DNA of 64,000 nucleotides from Cellulomonas sp. NTE-D12 (GCF_027923705.1 NZ_AP026442.1:186001-250000); one strand, 5' to 3'. Shown: positions 50,094 to 58,439, numbered from the stretch's first letter. Notes: a model not told the origin generated them from the sequence alone. Made by a program: numbers and translations.

Positions 50094-50576
50094 GTGCCAC
50101 AGCTCAGCGCGGGACTGCTGCTCTACCGCCGCGCGGCCCCCGACGCCGCGCCGGAGGTGTTCGCCGGGCACATGGGCGGCCCGTTCTGGGCCCGCAAGCC
50201 GACGCACTCGTGGTCGATCCCCAAGGGGCTGATCGAACCCGGGGAGGAGCCGCTGGACACCGCCCGCCGCGAGTTCGCCGAGGAGGTCGGCGTGCCGGCG
50301 CCGGAGGTCGGGTACGCGGAGCTGGGGGAGTACCGGTACTCGTCAGGCAAGCGGCTGCTGGTGTTCACGGCCGAGGCGGACGCGCCGACGGGTCAGGTCG
50401 GGGCGGCCACCGTGGAGCTCGAGTGGCCGCCGCGGTCGGGACGGATCCAGTCGTTCCCGGAGATCGACCGGCTGGCGTGGATGCCGGTGAACCAGGCGCG
50501 GGAGCTGCTGGTGGCGGCGCAGGGGGCCATGCTGGACGACCTGCTTGCGCTGGTGGGGGCGGGCGGCGACGGCTGA
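50094..50576 (+). CDS. Nudix hydrolase
   Basis: This 160-residue protein has a complete Nudix box, GLIEPGEEPLDTAR then REFAEEVGV, fitting G-x5-E-x7-REU-x-EE-x-GU. It starts MPQLSAGLLLYRR and includes WSIPKG just before the box, as in a widespread subgroup of NTP pyrophosphohydrolases. The substrate is unknown. GTG 50094 is the start giving the family N-terminus. It is convergent with the DUF6191-like gene, with five bases between stops. Confidence 0.88.
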   Translation: MPQLSAGLLLYRRAAPDAAPEVFAGHMGGPFWARKPTHSWSIPKGLIEPGEEPLDTARREFAEEVGVPAPEVGYAELGEYRYSSGKRLLVFTAEADAPTGQVGAATVELEWPPRSGRIQSFPEIDRLAWMPVNQARELLVAAQGAMLDDLLALVGAGGDG

Positions 50577-50580
50577 GGGG

Positions 50581-50970
50581 CTACCGGGGGCCGTCGTCGC
50601 ACGATGACGGCTCGCGTGGGGTGTCGTCGTCCAGGGGCGGCGTGGCCGGTGGGGTGGTCGCCATGGGTCGGCTCGCCGGGTCCGCTGGCAGGACGACCAC
50701 GCCGGAGTCCAGGTCAGGCGGCCCCTCGACCGGTGCCTGACGGATGTCCAGCGCCTGTCGGTCCTGCTCGTCGGTCACGTGGTGGCGGGACGGCTGGAAC
50801 ACCTCGACCAGGTCGCCCAGCAGCCCGCTGGCGACGCCCGACCCTTCGCGCGGCGCCGGGCGGGGACGCGGCCGACGACGGTCGAACCAGCCGGCCGCCA
50901 CGGCACGGTCGACGGCGATCAGCAGCACGACGAGGACCACGCCAACGGCGATCCAGGCCCCGGTGCTCAT
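50581..50970 (-). CDS. small membrane-anchored protein (DUF6191-like)
   Basis: The 129-residue protein has one N-terminal helix (AWIAVGVVLVVLLIAVDRAV) and then a soluble Pro/Asp-rich part with GLLGDLVEVFQPSRHHVTDEQDR, like actinobacterial DUF6191 proteins. Function is unknown. ATG 50970. It ends close to the Nudix stop and may share a transcription boundary with it. Confidence 0.68.
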   Translation of the reverse strand: MSTGAWIAVGVVLVVLLIAVDRAVAAGWFDRRRPRPRPAPREGSGVASGLLGDLVEVFQPSRHHVTDEQDRQALDIRQAPVEGPPDLDSGVVVLPADPASRPMATTPPATPPLDDDTPREPSSCDDGPR

Positions 50971-51007
50971 GTGTCCAGGCTCGCACGGCCGGGCTCGTGC
51001 ACCGACC

Positions 51008-52249
51008 TCAGGCGTCCACGAGCTCCGCGTCGCGGCGTCTCGACGGGCTGCTCACGTGCGCACGAGCCAGCACCAGCGCCGCCGCGAGCATCATGGCGAG
51101 CCCCACGACGTACGGCGCCGAGTGGCTGACCGACGTGTAGAGGGCGCCGGCCAGCAGCGGCGCGACCACGCCGATGCCGGCGGTGGTCGACTGGATCGCG
51201 CCGGCCAGCCACCCCTGCTCGTCGGGACCGACGGTGTTCGACGCGACCCCGTCCATCGTCGCCTGCGCCGCACCCTGGCCGGCCGCGAGCAGCAGCGTGC
51301 CCAGGATGAACAGCCACGGCTGGGCCAGCACGGACGCGACCACCGCCAGGCCGGCCATGCCGACGGCCTGCGTGACCACGCCGCCCAGCAGCACGCCACG
51401 CTCGCCGAACCGCGGCAGCAGCAACCCCAGCAGCCCGCCCTGGATCACGATGTCCACGACCCCGACGACGGCGACGAGCAGGCCGATCCTGGTGGCCGTC
51501 CACGCGATCGAGTCGAGCGCCAGCACGCTGACGTTGTTGACGAAGAAGCTGAAGGGCACCGTCACCAGCACGATGCCGACCAGCAGGCCGCGCAGCTCCG
51601 GCCGGGTGAACGCGCCGGTCAGCACCCGGAGCGGGTGCAGGTCGCCCAGCCGGACCGCCCGGGTGCGCCGCTCGGCGGGGAGGCTCTCCGGCAGCAGGAC
51701 CAGGCTGATCACCCCGATGGCGGCCGCGATCCCGGCGGTGACGAGCACGGGGAAGTCCACGTTCACCGCGGCCAGCAGCCCGCCGACCGCGGGTCCCACC
51801 ATGGTGCCGATCCCGGACAGCGCACCGAGCAGCCCGAACCGGCGGGCCCGCTGCTCGGGCGGCGTGATGTCCGCGAGGTAGGCGAACAAGGCCGGGAGGT
51901 CCCCGGCGGTCGCACCCTGCACGATGCGACCGAGCACGAGCACCCACAGCGCCCCGCCGATGCCGAAGAGCAGGTAGCCCACCCCGGCACCGAAGGCCGC
52001 CACGACGATGATCGGCCGGCGGCCGACGCGGTCGGACAGCGCGCCGAGCAGCGGGGCGACGAGGAACGTGCACAGGCCGTTGACCGCCTCGAGGATGCCG
52101 ACCCACAGCGCCAGCTGGCCGTGCGAGACGTAGCGGAGGACGACGAACGGCAGGACGGGCAGGACCACGGTCATGCCGGCGGTGGTCAGCATCGTCAGGA
52201 GGACGAGCATGACCCACGCGCGTCGACCCGGCTCCTTGGCTGATGTCAT
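51008..52249 (-). CDS. MFS drug exporter, TetA/DHA1-like
   Basis: The 413-residue protein has 12 membrane segments and the DHA1 motif A GALSDRVGRRPII between TM2 and TM3. The motif-C-like region GALSGIGTMVGPAVGGLLA lies in TM5. It probably exports a drug or metabolite with proton uptake. ATG 52249. It is divergent from a TetR regulator that shares a 69-bp control region, a classic tetR/tetA-like arrangement, although the substrate need not be tetracycline. Confidence 0.9.
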   Translation of the reverse strand: MTSAKEPGRRAWVMLVLLTMLTTAGMTVVLPVLPFVVLRYVSHGQLALWVGILEAVNGLCTFLVAPLLGALSDRVGRRPIIVVAAFGAGVGYLLFGIGGALWVLVLGRIVQGATAGDLPALFAYLADITPPEQRARRFGLLGALSGIGTMVGPAVGGLLAAVNVDFPVLVTAGIAAAIGVISLVLLPESLPAERRTRAVRLGDLHPLRVLTGAFTRPELRGLLVGIVLVTVPFSFFVNNVSVLALDSIAWTATRIGLLVAVVGVVDIVIQGGLLGLLLPRFGERGVLLGGVVTQAVGMAGLAVVASVLAQPWLFILGTLLLAAGQGAAQATMDGVASNTVGPDEQGWLAGAIQSTTAGIGVVAPLLAGALYTSVSHSAPYVVGLAMMLAAALVLARAHVSSPSRRRDAELVDA

Positions 52250-52255
52250 GCCGAA

Positions 52256-52311
52256 ACTGTAGCGATACCAATAATGGTGTCAACACACTTCTGTCACCAC
52301 AGCGCTACGGT
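52256..52311. promoter_or_regulatory. divergent control region of TetR/MFS pair
   Basis: ACTGTAGCG (52256-52264) and CGCTACGGT (52303-52311) are inverted with 8 of 9 matches, and TGGTG/CACCA arms lie inside. TACGGT (52306-52311), seven bases before the TetR ATG, could be a -10 for a leaderless transcript. The TetR protein probably binds here. Confidence 0.45.
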
Positions 52312-52318
52312 GTGCGCC

Positions 52319-52939
52319 ATGACGGAGCCGAGCACCACCGGCCGGCGGGAACGGAAGAAGGCCGCGACCCGCAAGGCGATCTCGGACGCGGCGACGCGGC
52401 TGTTCTTCGAGCGCGGCTTCGACGCCGTCACCATCCGTGAGATCGCGGACGAGGCGGACGTCTCACCGACCACCGTGCTGGCCCACTTCCCGCAGAAGGA
52501 GGCGCTGGTCTTCGACGAGGACGACCAGCAGCGTGCCGAGCTGGTCGCCGTGGTCACCGACCGGCCCGCCGGGGTGTCCCTGACGCAGGCGTTCCACGAC
52601 CACCTGCGTGACGACCTCATCGCCAACCTCGTCGGCCACGCGGAGTTCGACCGCCGCGTGCGCCAGTTCTGGGAGCTGATCGAGTCGACCCCCGCGCTCG
52701 CCGAGTACGGGCAGCGCATGTGGCTGCGGCACGAGGACGCCATCGCCGCCGCCATCGCGCAGCAGCTCGGCCAGGAGGAGCCGGAGGACCAGGTGCGGGT
52801 GTTCGCGCGGTTCGTGCTCCAGCTCGCGACGCTCGCCGGCACCAGCAGCGACCGCCTCCGCATGCTCGACGCGGGGTTCGAGCTCCTCGAGCACGGGTGG
52901 TCCGGGTACGAGGCGGAGCACCCCCGCGTCGCCGGCTGA
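52319..52939 (+). CDS. TetR-family transcriptional regulator
   Basis: The 206-residue protein has an N-terminal HTH (AISDAATRLFFERGFDAVTI, REIADEADVSPTTVLAHFPQ) and an all-helical ligand domain. It is divergent from the MFS exporter and probably represses it until a drug-like ligand binds. ATG 52319 fits the start of the conserved RRERKKAATRKAI helix. Confidence 0.9.
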   Translation: MTEPSTTGRRERKKAATRKAISDAATRLFFERGFDAVTIREIADEADVSPTTVLAHFPQKEALVFDEDDQQRAELVAVVTDRPAGVSLTQAFHDHLRDDLIANLVGHAEFDRRVRQFWELIESTPALAEYGQRMWLRHEDAIAAAIAQQLGQEEPEDQVRVFARFVLQLATLAGTSSDRLRMLDAGFELLEHGWSGYEAEHPRVAG

Positions 52940-52983
52940 GCGGCGATCCGGCGTCGGCGTCGGCAGTGGACCGCCGGGAGCGA

Positions 52984-52998
52984 TCTGCTGTCGGCGGA
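52984..52998 (+). promoter_or_regulatory. PopR-box-like sequence upstream of XRE regulator
   Basis: TCTGCTGTCGGCGGA fits TCTGCY-N3-GGCRGA, a two-mismatch version of the TCTGCC-N3-GGCAGA site seen twice upstream of the clpP genes (54802-54831). It lies 40 bp before the regulator start, suggesting autoregulation. Confidence 0.45.
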
Positions 52999-53038
52999 AC
53001 GACGGGACGCGCGGCACCGCCGCGGTTAGCGTCGCGAC

Positions 53039-53482
53039 ATGGCGACGAGGTCCGGCGGTGCTCAGGAGCGGGACGGGGCCGACGACGTGGTGCGGATCGG
53101 CACCCGACGGCCGCCGTGGCGGCTCGCCGTCGGCAGCGTGCTGCGGGACTGGCGCACCGACCAGGGGCTGCGGCTGTCCGACGTGGCCGAGCGGGCCCGC
53201 GTGTCCGTGCAGTACCTGTCGGAGGTCGAGCGGGGCCGCAAGGAGCCGTCGTCGGAGGTGCTCGGTGCCGTGACGCAGGCTCTGGGCGGCTCGTTGACCG
53301 ACCTCGCGCTGGGGGTGGCGCGTCACCTCGCTGCCGCCGACGGCCGCCGCCGGACGGTCGCCGCCGGCCCTGCTCGGATCGCGCAGGTCCGCGAGCTCCG
53401 GGCCGTCACCACGTCGACGACGGTGTCCCGCGTCGACGCACGGGACACCGTCGAACGAGACGTCCTGCTCCTCGCGGCCTGA
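53039..53482 (+). CDS. XRE-family regulator, PopR/ClgR-like
   Basis: The 147-residue protein has an HTH close to ClgR/PopR (SVLRDWRTDQGLRLSDVAER, RVSVQYLSEVERGRKEPSSE), regulators that activate clp genes in actinobacteria. It ends DVLLLAA. The Ala-Ala end marks PopR and ClgR for degradation by ClpP proteases, giving feedback. It is convergent with two clpP genes whose promoter carries TCTGCC-N3-GGCAGA, so it most likely activates them as PopR does clpP3-clpP4 in Streptomyces. ATG 53039. Confidence 0.8.
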   Translation: MATRSGGAQERDGADDVVRIGTRRPPWRLAVGSVLRDWRTDQGLRLSDVAERARVSVQYLSEVERGRKEPSSEVLGAVTQALGGSLTDLALGVARHLAAADGRRRTVAAGPARIAQVRELRAVTTSTTVSRVDARDTVERDVLLLAA

Positions 53483-53487
53483 CGGGT

Positions 53488-53505
53488 CGCCCGGCCGGCC
53501 GGGCG
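53488..53505. terminator. palindrome between regulator and clpP genes
   Basis: CGCCCGGC (53488-53495) and GCCGGGCG (53498-53505) are perfectly inverted with a 2-base centre, just after the regulator stop and 39 bp before the clpP stop. As RNA it would fold with a slightly shorter stem. It probably separates the convergent transcripts. Confidence 0.5.
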
Positions 53506-53543
53506 ATGCGGTCCGGCCAGGGTGTCCGTCGTCGTCCGTCGTC

Positions 53544-54149
53544 CTACCCCGCCCGTCGCAGGGCGACGTCCCGCCCGACGATCACCCGGTCCGCCAGCCC
53601 GTACGCGACCGCCTGCTCGGCGGTGAGCACCAGCTCGCGGTCGGTGTCGCGGCGCAGCGTGGCGACGTCCTTGCCGGTGTGCGCGGACAGCACCTCCTCC
53701 AGCTCGGCTCGCACGCGCACGATCTCGTCGGCCGCCAGGATCAGGTCCGGCACGTCGCCGCGGGCCTGCGTGCCCGGCTGGTGCAGCACCATCCGCGCGT
53801 GCCGCAGGATCGCCCGGCTGCCGGCCGCACCCCCCGCGACCAGGACCGCCGCATCGGCCGACGCCTGGCCGACGCACGTGGTGAACACGGGCGAGCGGAC
53901 GTACTGCATGGCGTCGTAGATGGCGAGCATCGCCGACGGGGAGCCGCCGGGGGAGTTCACGTACAGATCGATCGGCATGTCCGGCTGGGCCGACTCCAGG
54001 TGCAGCAGCTGGGCGACGACCACGTTGGCCACGTCGTCGTCGATCGCGGAGCCGAGGTAGACGATCCGGTCCGCCAGCAGGCGGCTGTAGACGTCCAGCG
54101 CGCGCTCGCCGCCGCCGGCCAGGCGCTCCACCACGTAGGGGACGATCAT
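53544..54149 (-). CDS. ClpP-like subunit lacking the catalytic serine position
   Basis: The 201-residue protein has the ClpP fold (IDLYVNSPGGSPSAMLAIYD, MVLHQPG with the catalytic His, RRDTDRELVLTAEQAVAYGL with the Asp). The nucleophile segment reads GQASADAA where ClpP normally has GQAASMGA, so the catalytic Ser is Ala98 and a Ser sits one position earlier (97). It may be a structural, ClpR-like subunit in a mixed tetradecamer with the partner encoded upstream. ATG 54149 overlaps the partner's stop. Confidence 0.85.
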   Translation of the reverse strand: MIVPYVVERLAGGGERALDVYSRLLADRIVYLGSAIDDDVANVVVAQLLHLESAQPDMPIDLYVNSPGGSPSAMLAIYDAMQYVRSPVFTTCVGQASADAAVLVAGGAAGSRAILRHARMVLHQPGTQARGDVPDLILAADEIVRVRAELEEVLSAHTGKDVATLRRDTDRELVLTAEQAVAYGLADRVIVGRDVALRRAG

Positions 54150-54760
54150 CGCCGCACCCCGAATCCCACCGGCCCGGTCACGCCGGGCAGCAGCTGGTCG
54201 AGGCGCTCCACCACGCCGTCGACGAACCCGTACTCACGGGCCTCCTCGGCGGTGAACCAGCGGTCTCGCCGCGAGTCCTCCCGGATGCGGTCCAGGGGTT
54301 GGCCGGTGTCGGCGGCGACCAGTCCCAGCACGGTGTCGCGCATGTGCCGCAGGTCGTCGGCCTGCACCTCGATGTCCACCGCCGTGCCGCCGATGCCGGC
54401 CGAGCCCTGGTGCAGCAGGATCCGGCTGTGCCGCAGGGCGGACCGCTTGCCCTTGGTGCCCGACGACAGCAGGAACTGGCCGGCGCTGGCCGCCCAGCCG
54501 ACGCCCACCGTCGCGACGTCGTTGGGGATCAGGTCCATCACGTCGCGGATCGCCAGCATCGCCGGCACCGAGCCGCCGGGGGAGCTGATCAGCAGGGTGA
54601 TGTCCTTGTCGGGGTCGTCGGCCGCCAGCAGCAGCAGCGACGAGCAGAGTCGGTTGCCCAAGGTCTCGTCGAGCGCCGAGCCGAGCAGCAGGATCCGCCG
54701 GTGCAGCAGGCGGGTGGTCAGCTCGTCGTCGACGCCCGGTCGGTAGGTCGTCTCGTCCAT
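54146..54760 (-). CDS. clpP: ATP-dependent Clp protease proteolytic subunit
   Basis: The 204-residue ClpP has an intact triad: Ser92 in GWAASAG, His in ILLHQGSAG and Asp in REDSRRDRWFTA. It degrades unfolded or tagged proteins with a Clp ATPase (none encoded here). It is first in a two-gene operon with the degenerate clpP. Two overlapping PopR-type boxes lie 42-71 bp upstream. In Streptomyces the clpP3-clpP4 pair is a backup induced when ClpP1P2 fails, and this looks like the same system. ATG 54760 is chosen over an upstream extension. Confidence 0.9.
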   Translation of the reverse strand: MDETTYRPGVDDELTTRLLHRRILLLGSALDETLGNRLCSSLLLLAADDPDKDITLLISSPGGSVPAMLAIRDVMDLIPNDVATVGVGWAASAGQFLLSSGTKGKRSALRHSRILLHQGSAGIGGTAVDIEVQADDLRHMRDTVLGLVAADTGQPLDRIREDSRRDRWFTAEEAREYGFVDGVVERLDQLLPGVTGPVGFGVRR

Positions 54761-54801
54761 GTGCCCACCGTGCGCCCCGCCGCTGACCGGGGGAGCCCGG
54801 T

Positions 54802-54831
54802 GCTGCCGGGGGCAGATCTGCCCTCGGCAGA
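54802..54831 (-). promoter_or_regulatory. two overlapping PopR-type boxes upstream of clpP pair
   Basis: TCTGCCCTCGGCAGA (54817-54831) is an exact TCTGCC-N3-GGCAGA palindrome, and GCTGCCGGGGGCAGA (54802-54816) matches 11 of 12 fixed positions. Together they make a 28-bp near-perfect palindrome (54803-54830, one mismatched pair) centred on AGATCT. From memory, this is the motif needed for PopR activation of clpP3 in Streptomyces lividans. Confidence 0.72.
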
Positions 54832-54963
54832 CCGAACCGTGCACGCCTGTCGGACGCCGTCCGTAGGCTCGGGGCGCCGGCCGGCGCTAGCGCCCGCAGG
54901 CCTGCTGGCCGCGCAGGCGGACCCGCACGACCGATCGCGTACACCGCTCGACGAGGAGCCCCG

Positions 54964-55852
54964 ATGACCCGCCCCCTGCCCACCGGCGTCATGCTGCGCC
55001 GCGACCTGCGCGCCGCGGACGTCGTCCCGTTCGCGCGCCGCGCGGACGAGCTCGGGTTCGACGAGCTGTGGGTGGTCGAGGACCTCGGGTTCCGCGGCGG
55101 TGTCGCGCAGGCCGGTGCGGTGCTCGCCGCCACGGAACGGATCCACGTGGGTGTCGGCATCCTCCCGGCGGGTGCGCGCAACGCCGCCTTCGCCGCGATG
55201 GAGGCGGCGACGCTCGCCCAGCTGTTCCCGGGGCGCGTCTCCATCGGCATCGGGCACGGCATGCCGGCCTGGATGCGTGCGGTCGGCGCCTGGCCGTCGT
55301 CCCCGCTGACCCTGCTCGCCGAGCACGTCGGCGCCGTGCGCGCGCTGCTGCGCGGCGAGCAGGTGACCTCGGCCCCCGACGCGCGGTCGGTGCACCTGAG
55401 CGACATCGCGCTGGAGCCGGTCGCGGTCCCCGCCGTCGTCCCCGACGTGCTGCTCGGCGTGCGCGGCCCGCGCTCGCTGGCGGTGTCGGGCCGGGTGGCC
55501 GACGGGACGATCCTGGCCGAGCCGTCCACCCCCGAGTACGTCCGCACGGCCCTCGCCCAGATCGCCGCCCCGGGCCGGCACCGCCTGGTCACGTACAACG
55601 TCGCAGCCGTCGACGACGACGCCGACGGGGCGATCGCTGCGGTCCGCCCGGCGCTGCAGTGGGTCGGCGAGCCGGACGCCGCCCCCCACCTGGAGCCGTT
55701 GCCGTTCCGCGACGAGCTCGCCGCCCTGCGCACGTCCTGCGCCGACCGCACGCCTCGCGGCGCTCGCGGACGCCGGCGCAACCAGCGCCGTGCTGGTCCC
55801 GGTCGGCGACGACCCGCTGCAGGTCCTGACCTCACTGGCTCGCGTGCTGTGA
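54964..55852 (+). pseudogene. luciferase-like (LLM) oxidoreductase with 3' frameshift
   Basis: The start (MTRPLPTGVMLRRDLRAADV) and middle (ELWVVEDLGFRGGVAQAGAVLAA, FPGRVSIGIGHGMPAWMRAV) belong to F420- or FMN-dependent LLM oxidoreductases. After about residue 258 the open frame becomes Arg/Gly-rich and runs to 55902. The +1 frame from about 55742 reads LAALADAGATSAVLVPVGDD then PLQVLTSLARVL and stops at 55852, a normal LLM end. One extra base near 55744-55750, or a sequencing error, is the simplest cause. The loss affects the last helix only, so residual activity is possible. Confidence 0.72.
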
Positions 55853-55902
55853 TGATGCGGGGGCCGTCGGCAGGCGGCGGGGGGACGACGCCGGGAGGGT
55901 GA

Positions 55903-58380
55903 GTGAGCGGCCGCGCGCAGCCGGAGCGTGAGTACCGCGACGTCACCGTCCGTGCGGCGCCGACCGACGTCCGGATGACCCTCAGCTTCGCGCTGGTGAT
56001 CGTGGGGGCCGTGGTGGGTGCCCGGTTCGCCGACCGCACGGCCACGGCGGCGGCGACCGACCTGCGCGATGCGCTGGCCGGCGTGCCGTCGTCCCTGGTC
56101 ACGGTGCTGCAGACGCTCGCACTCGGCGCTTACGGCGTGCTGGCCCTGGCCGGTCCCGTGTGGGCCCTGGTCAGCAGGCGGTTCGGGCTGCTGGTGCGCG
56201 TGCTGGTCGGCGGTGGGCTCGGCGTGGTGGCGTTCGCCGCCCTGGGGCGTGTGCCCGTGGTGGTCTCGTGGACCCAGCACCTGACGGCCGGCGTGGGCGG
56301 TGGCGTGCGGTCGTGGGACATCGTCGTGCTCGCCGCGGTGGTCACCGTGGCGCAGTCGGCGGTGGCGCCGCGGTGGGTGCGGGTGCTCCGCGTGCTGCTG
56401 GTGCTGCTCGCCCTGCTGCGGGCCGTCGGCACCGTCGACGTGGTCGATGTGCTGCTGGCGATCGGCGCGGGCGGCGGCATGGGCGCCCTGGTGCTGGTGG
56501 GGCTGGGGCGGTCGGCGCACCGGCTGACCGGCGAGGGGGTGCGGCTGGCGCTCGGGTCCGCGGGACTCCCCGTGCGCGACGTCCGGTCGGTCGCGGCCGC
56601 GGCGGGGCGGTACGCCGCCACGGCCGCGGCACCGGTCGCCGTCCGGCACCGACGCGGCAGCGACGCGGACACCGGGCCCGTCCCCGTGGTGGTCGCGGGC
56701 CGGACGGACGTCGTCGTCGCCGTCCCGGGGGCCGCCGCGGCAGTGGACGTCCCCGTGGACGTGCGGGTGGTGGACGAGCAGCTGTGGCGGCTGGACGCCG
56801 TGCGGCGGGGCCTGCGGCGGCTGCGGCTGCGGGGCGTCGGCGACGACTCGCCGTTCGGCTCGCCGGTGCGGGTGGTGGCCAACGAGGCGACCTCGGCCCT
56901 GGTCGCCGGCAGCCACGGCGTGCGGGTTCCGACGGTGCTGGCGCTCGCGGTGGGCCGCGAGGGCGAGGGGCTGCTGGCGACGGAGCACCTGGTGGGCACC
57001 CGGTTCGACGAGCTTCCAGCCGAGCGGCTGACCGACGACCTGCTCGATGCCGCGTGGCGACAGCTCGCCGCCCTGCAGGACTGCGCCGTCGCCGTCCGGG
57101 AGCTGACGCTCGACCACTTCCTGCTGACGGAGGACGGGGACGTGGCCGTCGTCGACCTCGGCCCCTCCGAGCCGGCGGCCACCCCCGGCGTCCTGGCAGG
57201 CGACGTCGCGGAGCTGCTGCTGACCACGTCGGTGGTGGTGGGCGCCGAGCGAGCCGTCGCCGCGGCGCACCGGGTGCTCGGCGCCGAACGTCTGGTGCCG
57301 GCGCTCGGCCGGATGGTGCCCGACGCCTGGTCGGCACCGGCCCGCGCGGCGCTCAAGGGCCACCCGGACGCGCGGTCGTCCCTGGTCAGCGCCCTGAGCG
57401 ACGACCTGGGTGTGGAGCGGCCGGCGTTCGAGAACGTGCAACGGTTCCGGCCCCGGACGCTGCTGCTCGGCGCCACCCTGGCCGTGGCGGTGTACGCGCT
57501 GGCGCCGCAGCTGGCGGACCTTCCGCAGCTGGTGGAGACGGTGCGCACCGCCGACTGGCGCTGGCTGCCGGCCGTGCTGGCCGCCTCGGCGCTCACCTAC
57601 CTCGGCGCCGCGCTCGGCCTCGCGGGTAGCACGCCGGGCCGGGTGCCGCTCGGCGAGTCCGTCGGCGTCGCACTGTCCGCGTCGTTCGTCGCGACGTTCG
57701 CCCCGCCCGGTATCGGCCAGGTGGGCCTCAACATCCGCTACCTGCAGAAGCGCGGCTTCCCGACGCCGGTCGCCGCCTCCGCCAGCGCCGCCAAGGAGGC
57801 CGCGGTGCTGGTCGCGCACCTGCTGCTGCTGGTGACCGCGGCGGTGTGGGCCGGTTCGGCGCGCGCACTGACCGGCGAGCTGTCCCGGCTGCCGTCCCCG
57901 CTGGTGATCGCCGCGGCCGTCGGCGGCACGCTTGCCGTGCTGGGCATCGCGGCCGCCGTGCCCAACGTCCGTCGGCTGCTGCGCGAGCGGGTGGCGCCGG
58001 CCGTCCGCGCGTCCGCCGACGCGATGCGGCCCCTGCTGACCGACCCCGGGAAGCTCGCCGCCCTCGTGGCCGGCGTCGCGTTGCTGCCCGCCGGCTTCGC
58101 GGTCTGCCTGTACCTGTCGGTGCGCGCGTTCGGGGTGCACACGCCGTTCGTCGCCGTGGCGCTGGTGTCGCTGACGGCCGGGGCGGTGGCCACCGCGGCG
58201 CCGACGCCCGGTGGTGTCGGCGCGGTCGAGGCAGTGCTGCTCGCGGCCCTGACCGGGGTGGGTGTTCCGTCCGGTTCGGCCCTGGCCGCCGTGGTGCTCT
58301 ACCGGGTCGCCACGTTCTGGCTGCCGATCCTGCCGGGCTTCGCGGCGTTCCGGATCTTCACCGCCCGCGGTGTGCTGTGA
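55903..58380 (+). CDS. large membrane protein: kinase-like domain plus LPG-synthase/flippase-type TM domain
   Basis: This 825-residue protein has N-terminal helices (about residues 25-205) and a soluble middle (about 215-500) that resembles a degenerate ABC1/aminoglycoside-type kinase (GLLATEHLVGTRFDELP, LTLDHFLLTEDGDVAVVDLG). At the C-terminus is the lysylphosphatidylglycerol-synthase TM / TIGR00374-type domain (SASFVATFAPPGIGQVGLNI, TPTPGGVGAVE-like APTPGGVGAVEAVL). Members of this TM family act as lipid flippases or polymer transporters. Whether the kinase-like part is active is unclear. GTG 55903 follows GGGAGGGTGA. Confidence 0.78.
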   Translation: MSGRAQPEREYRDVTVRAAPTDVRMTLSFALVIVGAVVGARFADRTATAAATDLRDALAGVPSSLVTVLQTLALGAYGVLALAGPVWALVSRRFGLLVRVLVGGGLGVVAFAALGRVPVVVSWTQHLTAGVGGGVRSWDIVVLAAVVTVAQSAVAPRWVRVLRVLLVLLALLRAVGTVDVVDVLLAIGAGGGMGALVLVGLGRSAHRLTGEGVRLALGSAGLPVRDVRSVAAAAGRYAATAAAPVAVRHRRGSDADTGPVPVVVAGRTDVVVAVPGAAAAVDVPVDVRVVDEQLWRLDAVRRGLRRLRLRGVGDDSPFGSPVRVVANEATSALVAGSHGVRVPTVLALAVGREGEGLLATEHLVGTRFDELPAERLTDDLLDAAWRQLAALQDCAVAVRELTLDHFLLTEDGDVAVVDLGPSEPAATPGVLAGDVAELLLTTSVVVGAERAVAAAHRVLGAERLVPALGRMVPDAWSAPARAALKGHPDARSSLVSALSDDLGVERPAFENVQRFRPRTLLLGATLAVAVYALAPQLADLPQLVETVRTADWRWLPAVLAASALTYLGAALGLAGSTPGRVPLGESVGVALSASFVATFAPPGIGQVGLNIRYLQKRGFPTPVAASASAAKEAAVLVAHLLLLVTAAVWAGSARALTGELSRLPSPLVIAAAVGGTLAVLGIAAAVPNVRRLLRERVAPAVRASADAMRPLLTDPGKLAALVAGVALLPAGFAVCLYLSVRAFGVHTPFVAVALVSLTAGAVATAAPTPGGVGAVEAVLLAALTGVGVPSGSALAAVVLYRVATFWLPILPGFAAFRIFTARGVL

Positions 58381-58396
58381 CCCGGCACCCGACTGC

Positions 58397-58426
58397 CCGG
58401 ACCGCACCGAACCGGACCGCACCGAA
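58397..58426. repeat. 15-bp tandem duplication before HAD gene
   Basis: CCGGACCGCACCGAA occurs twice back to back (58397-58411, 58412-58426), and the second copy runs into the GAAGGAG ribosome-binding site of the HAD phosphatase gene. Copy number could alter translation spacing only slightly. It is a likely slippage site. Confidence 0.75.
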
Positions 58427-58439
58427 GGAGCGCCCGCCC

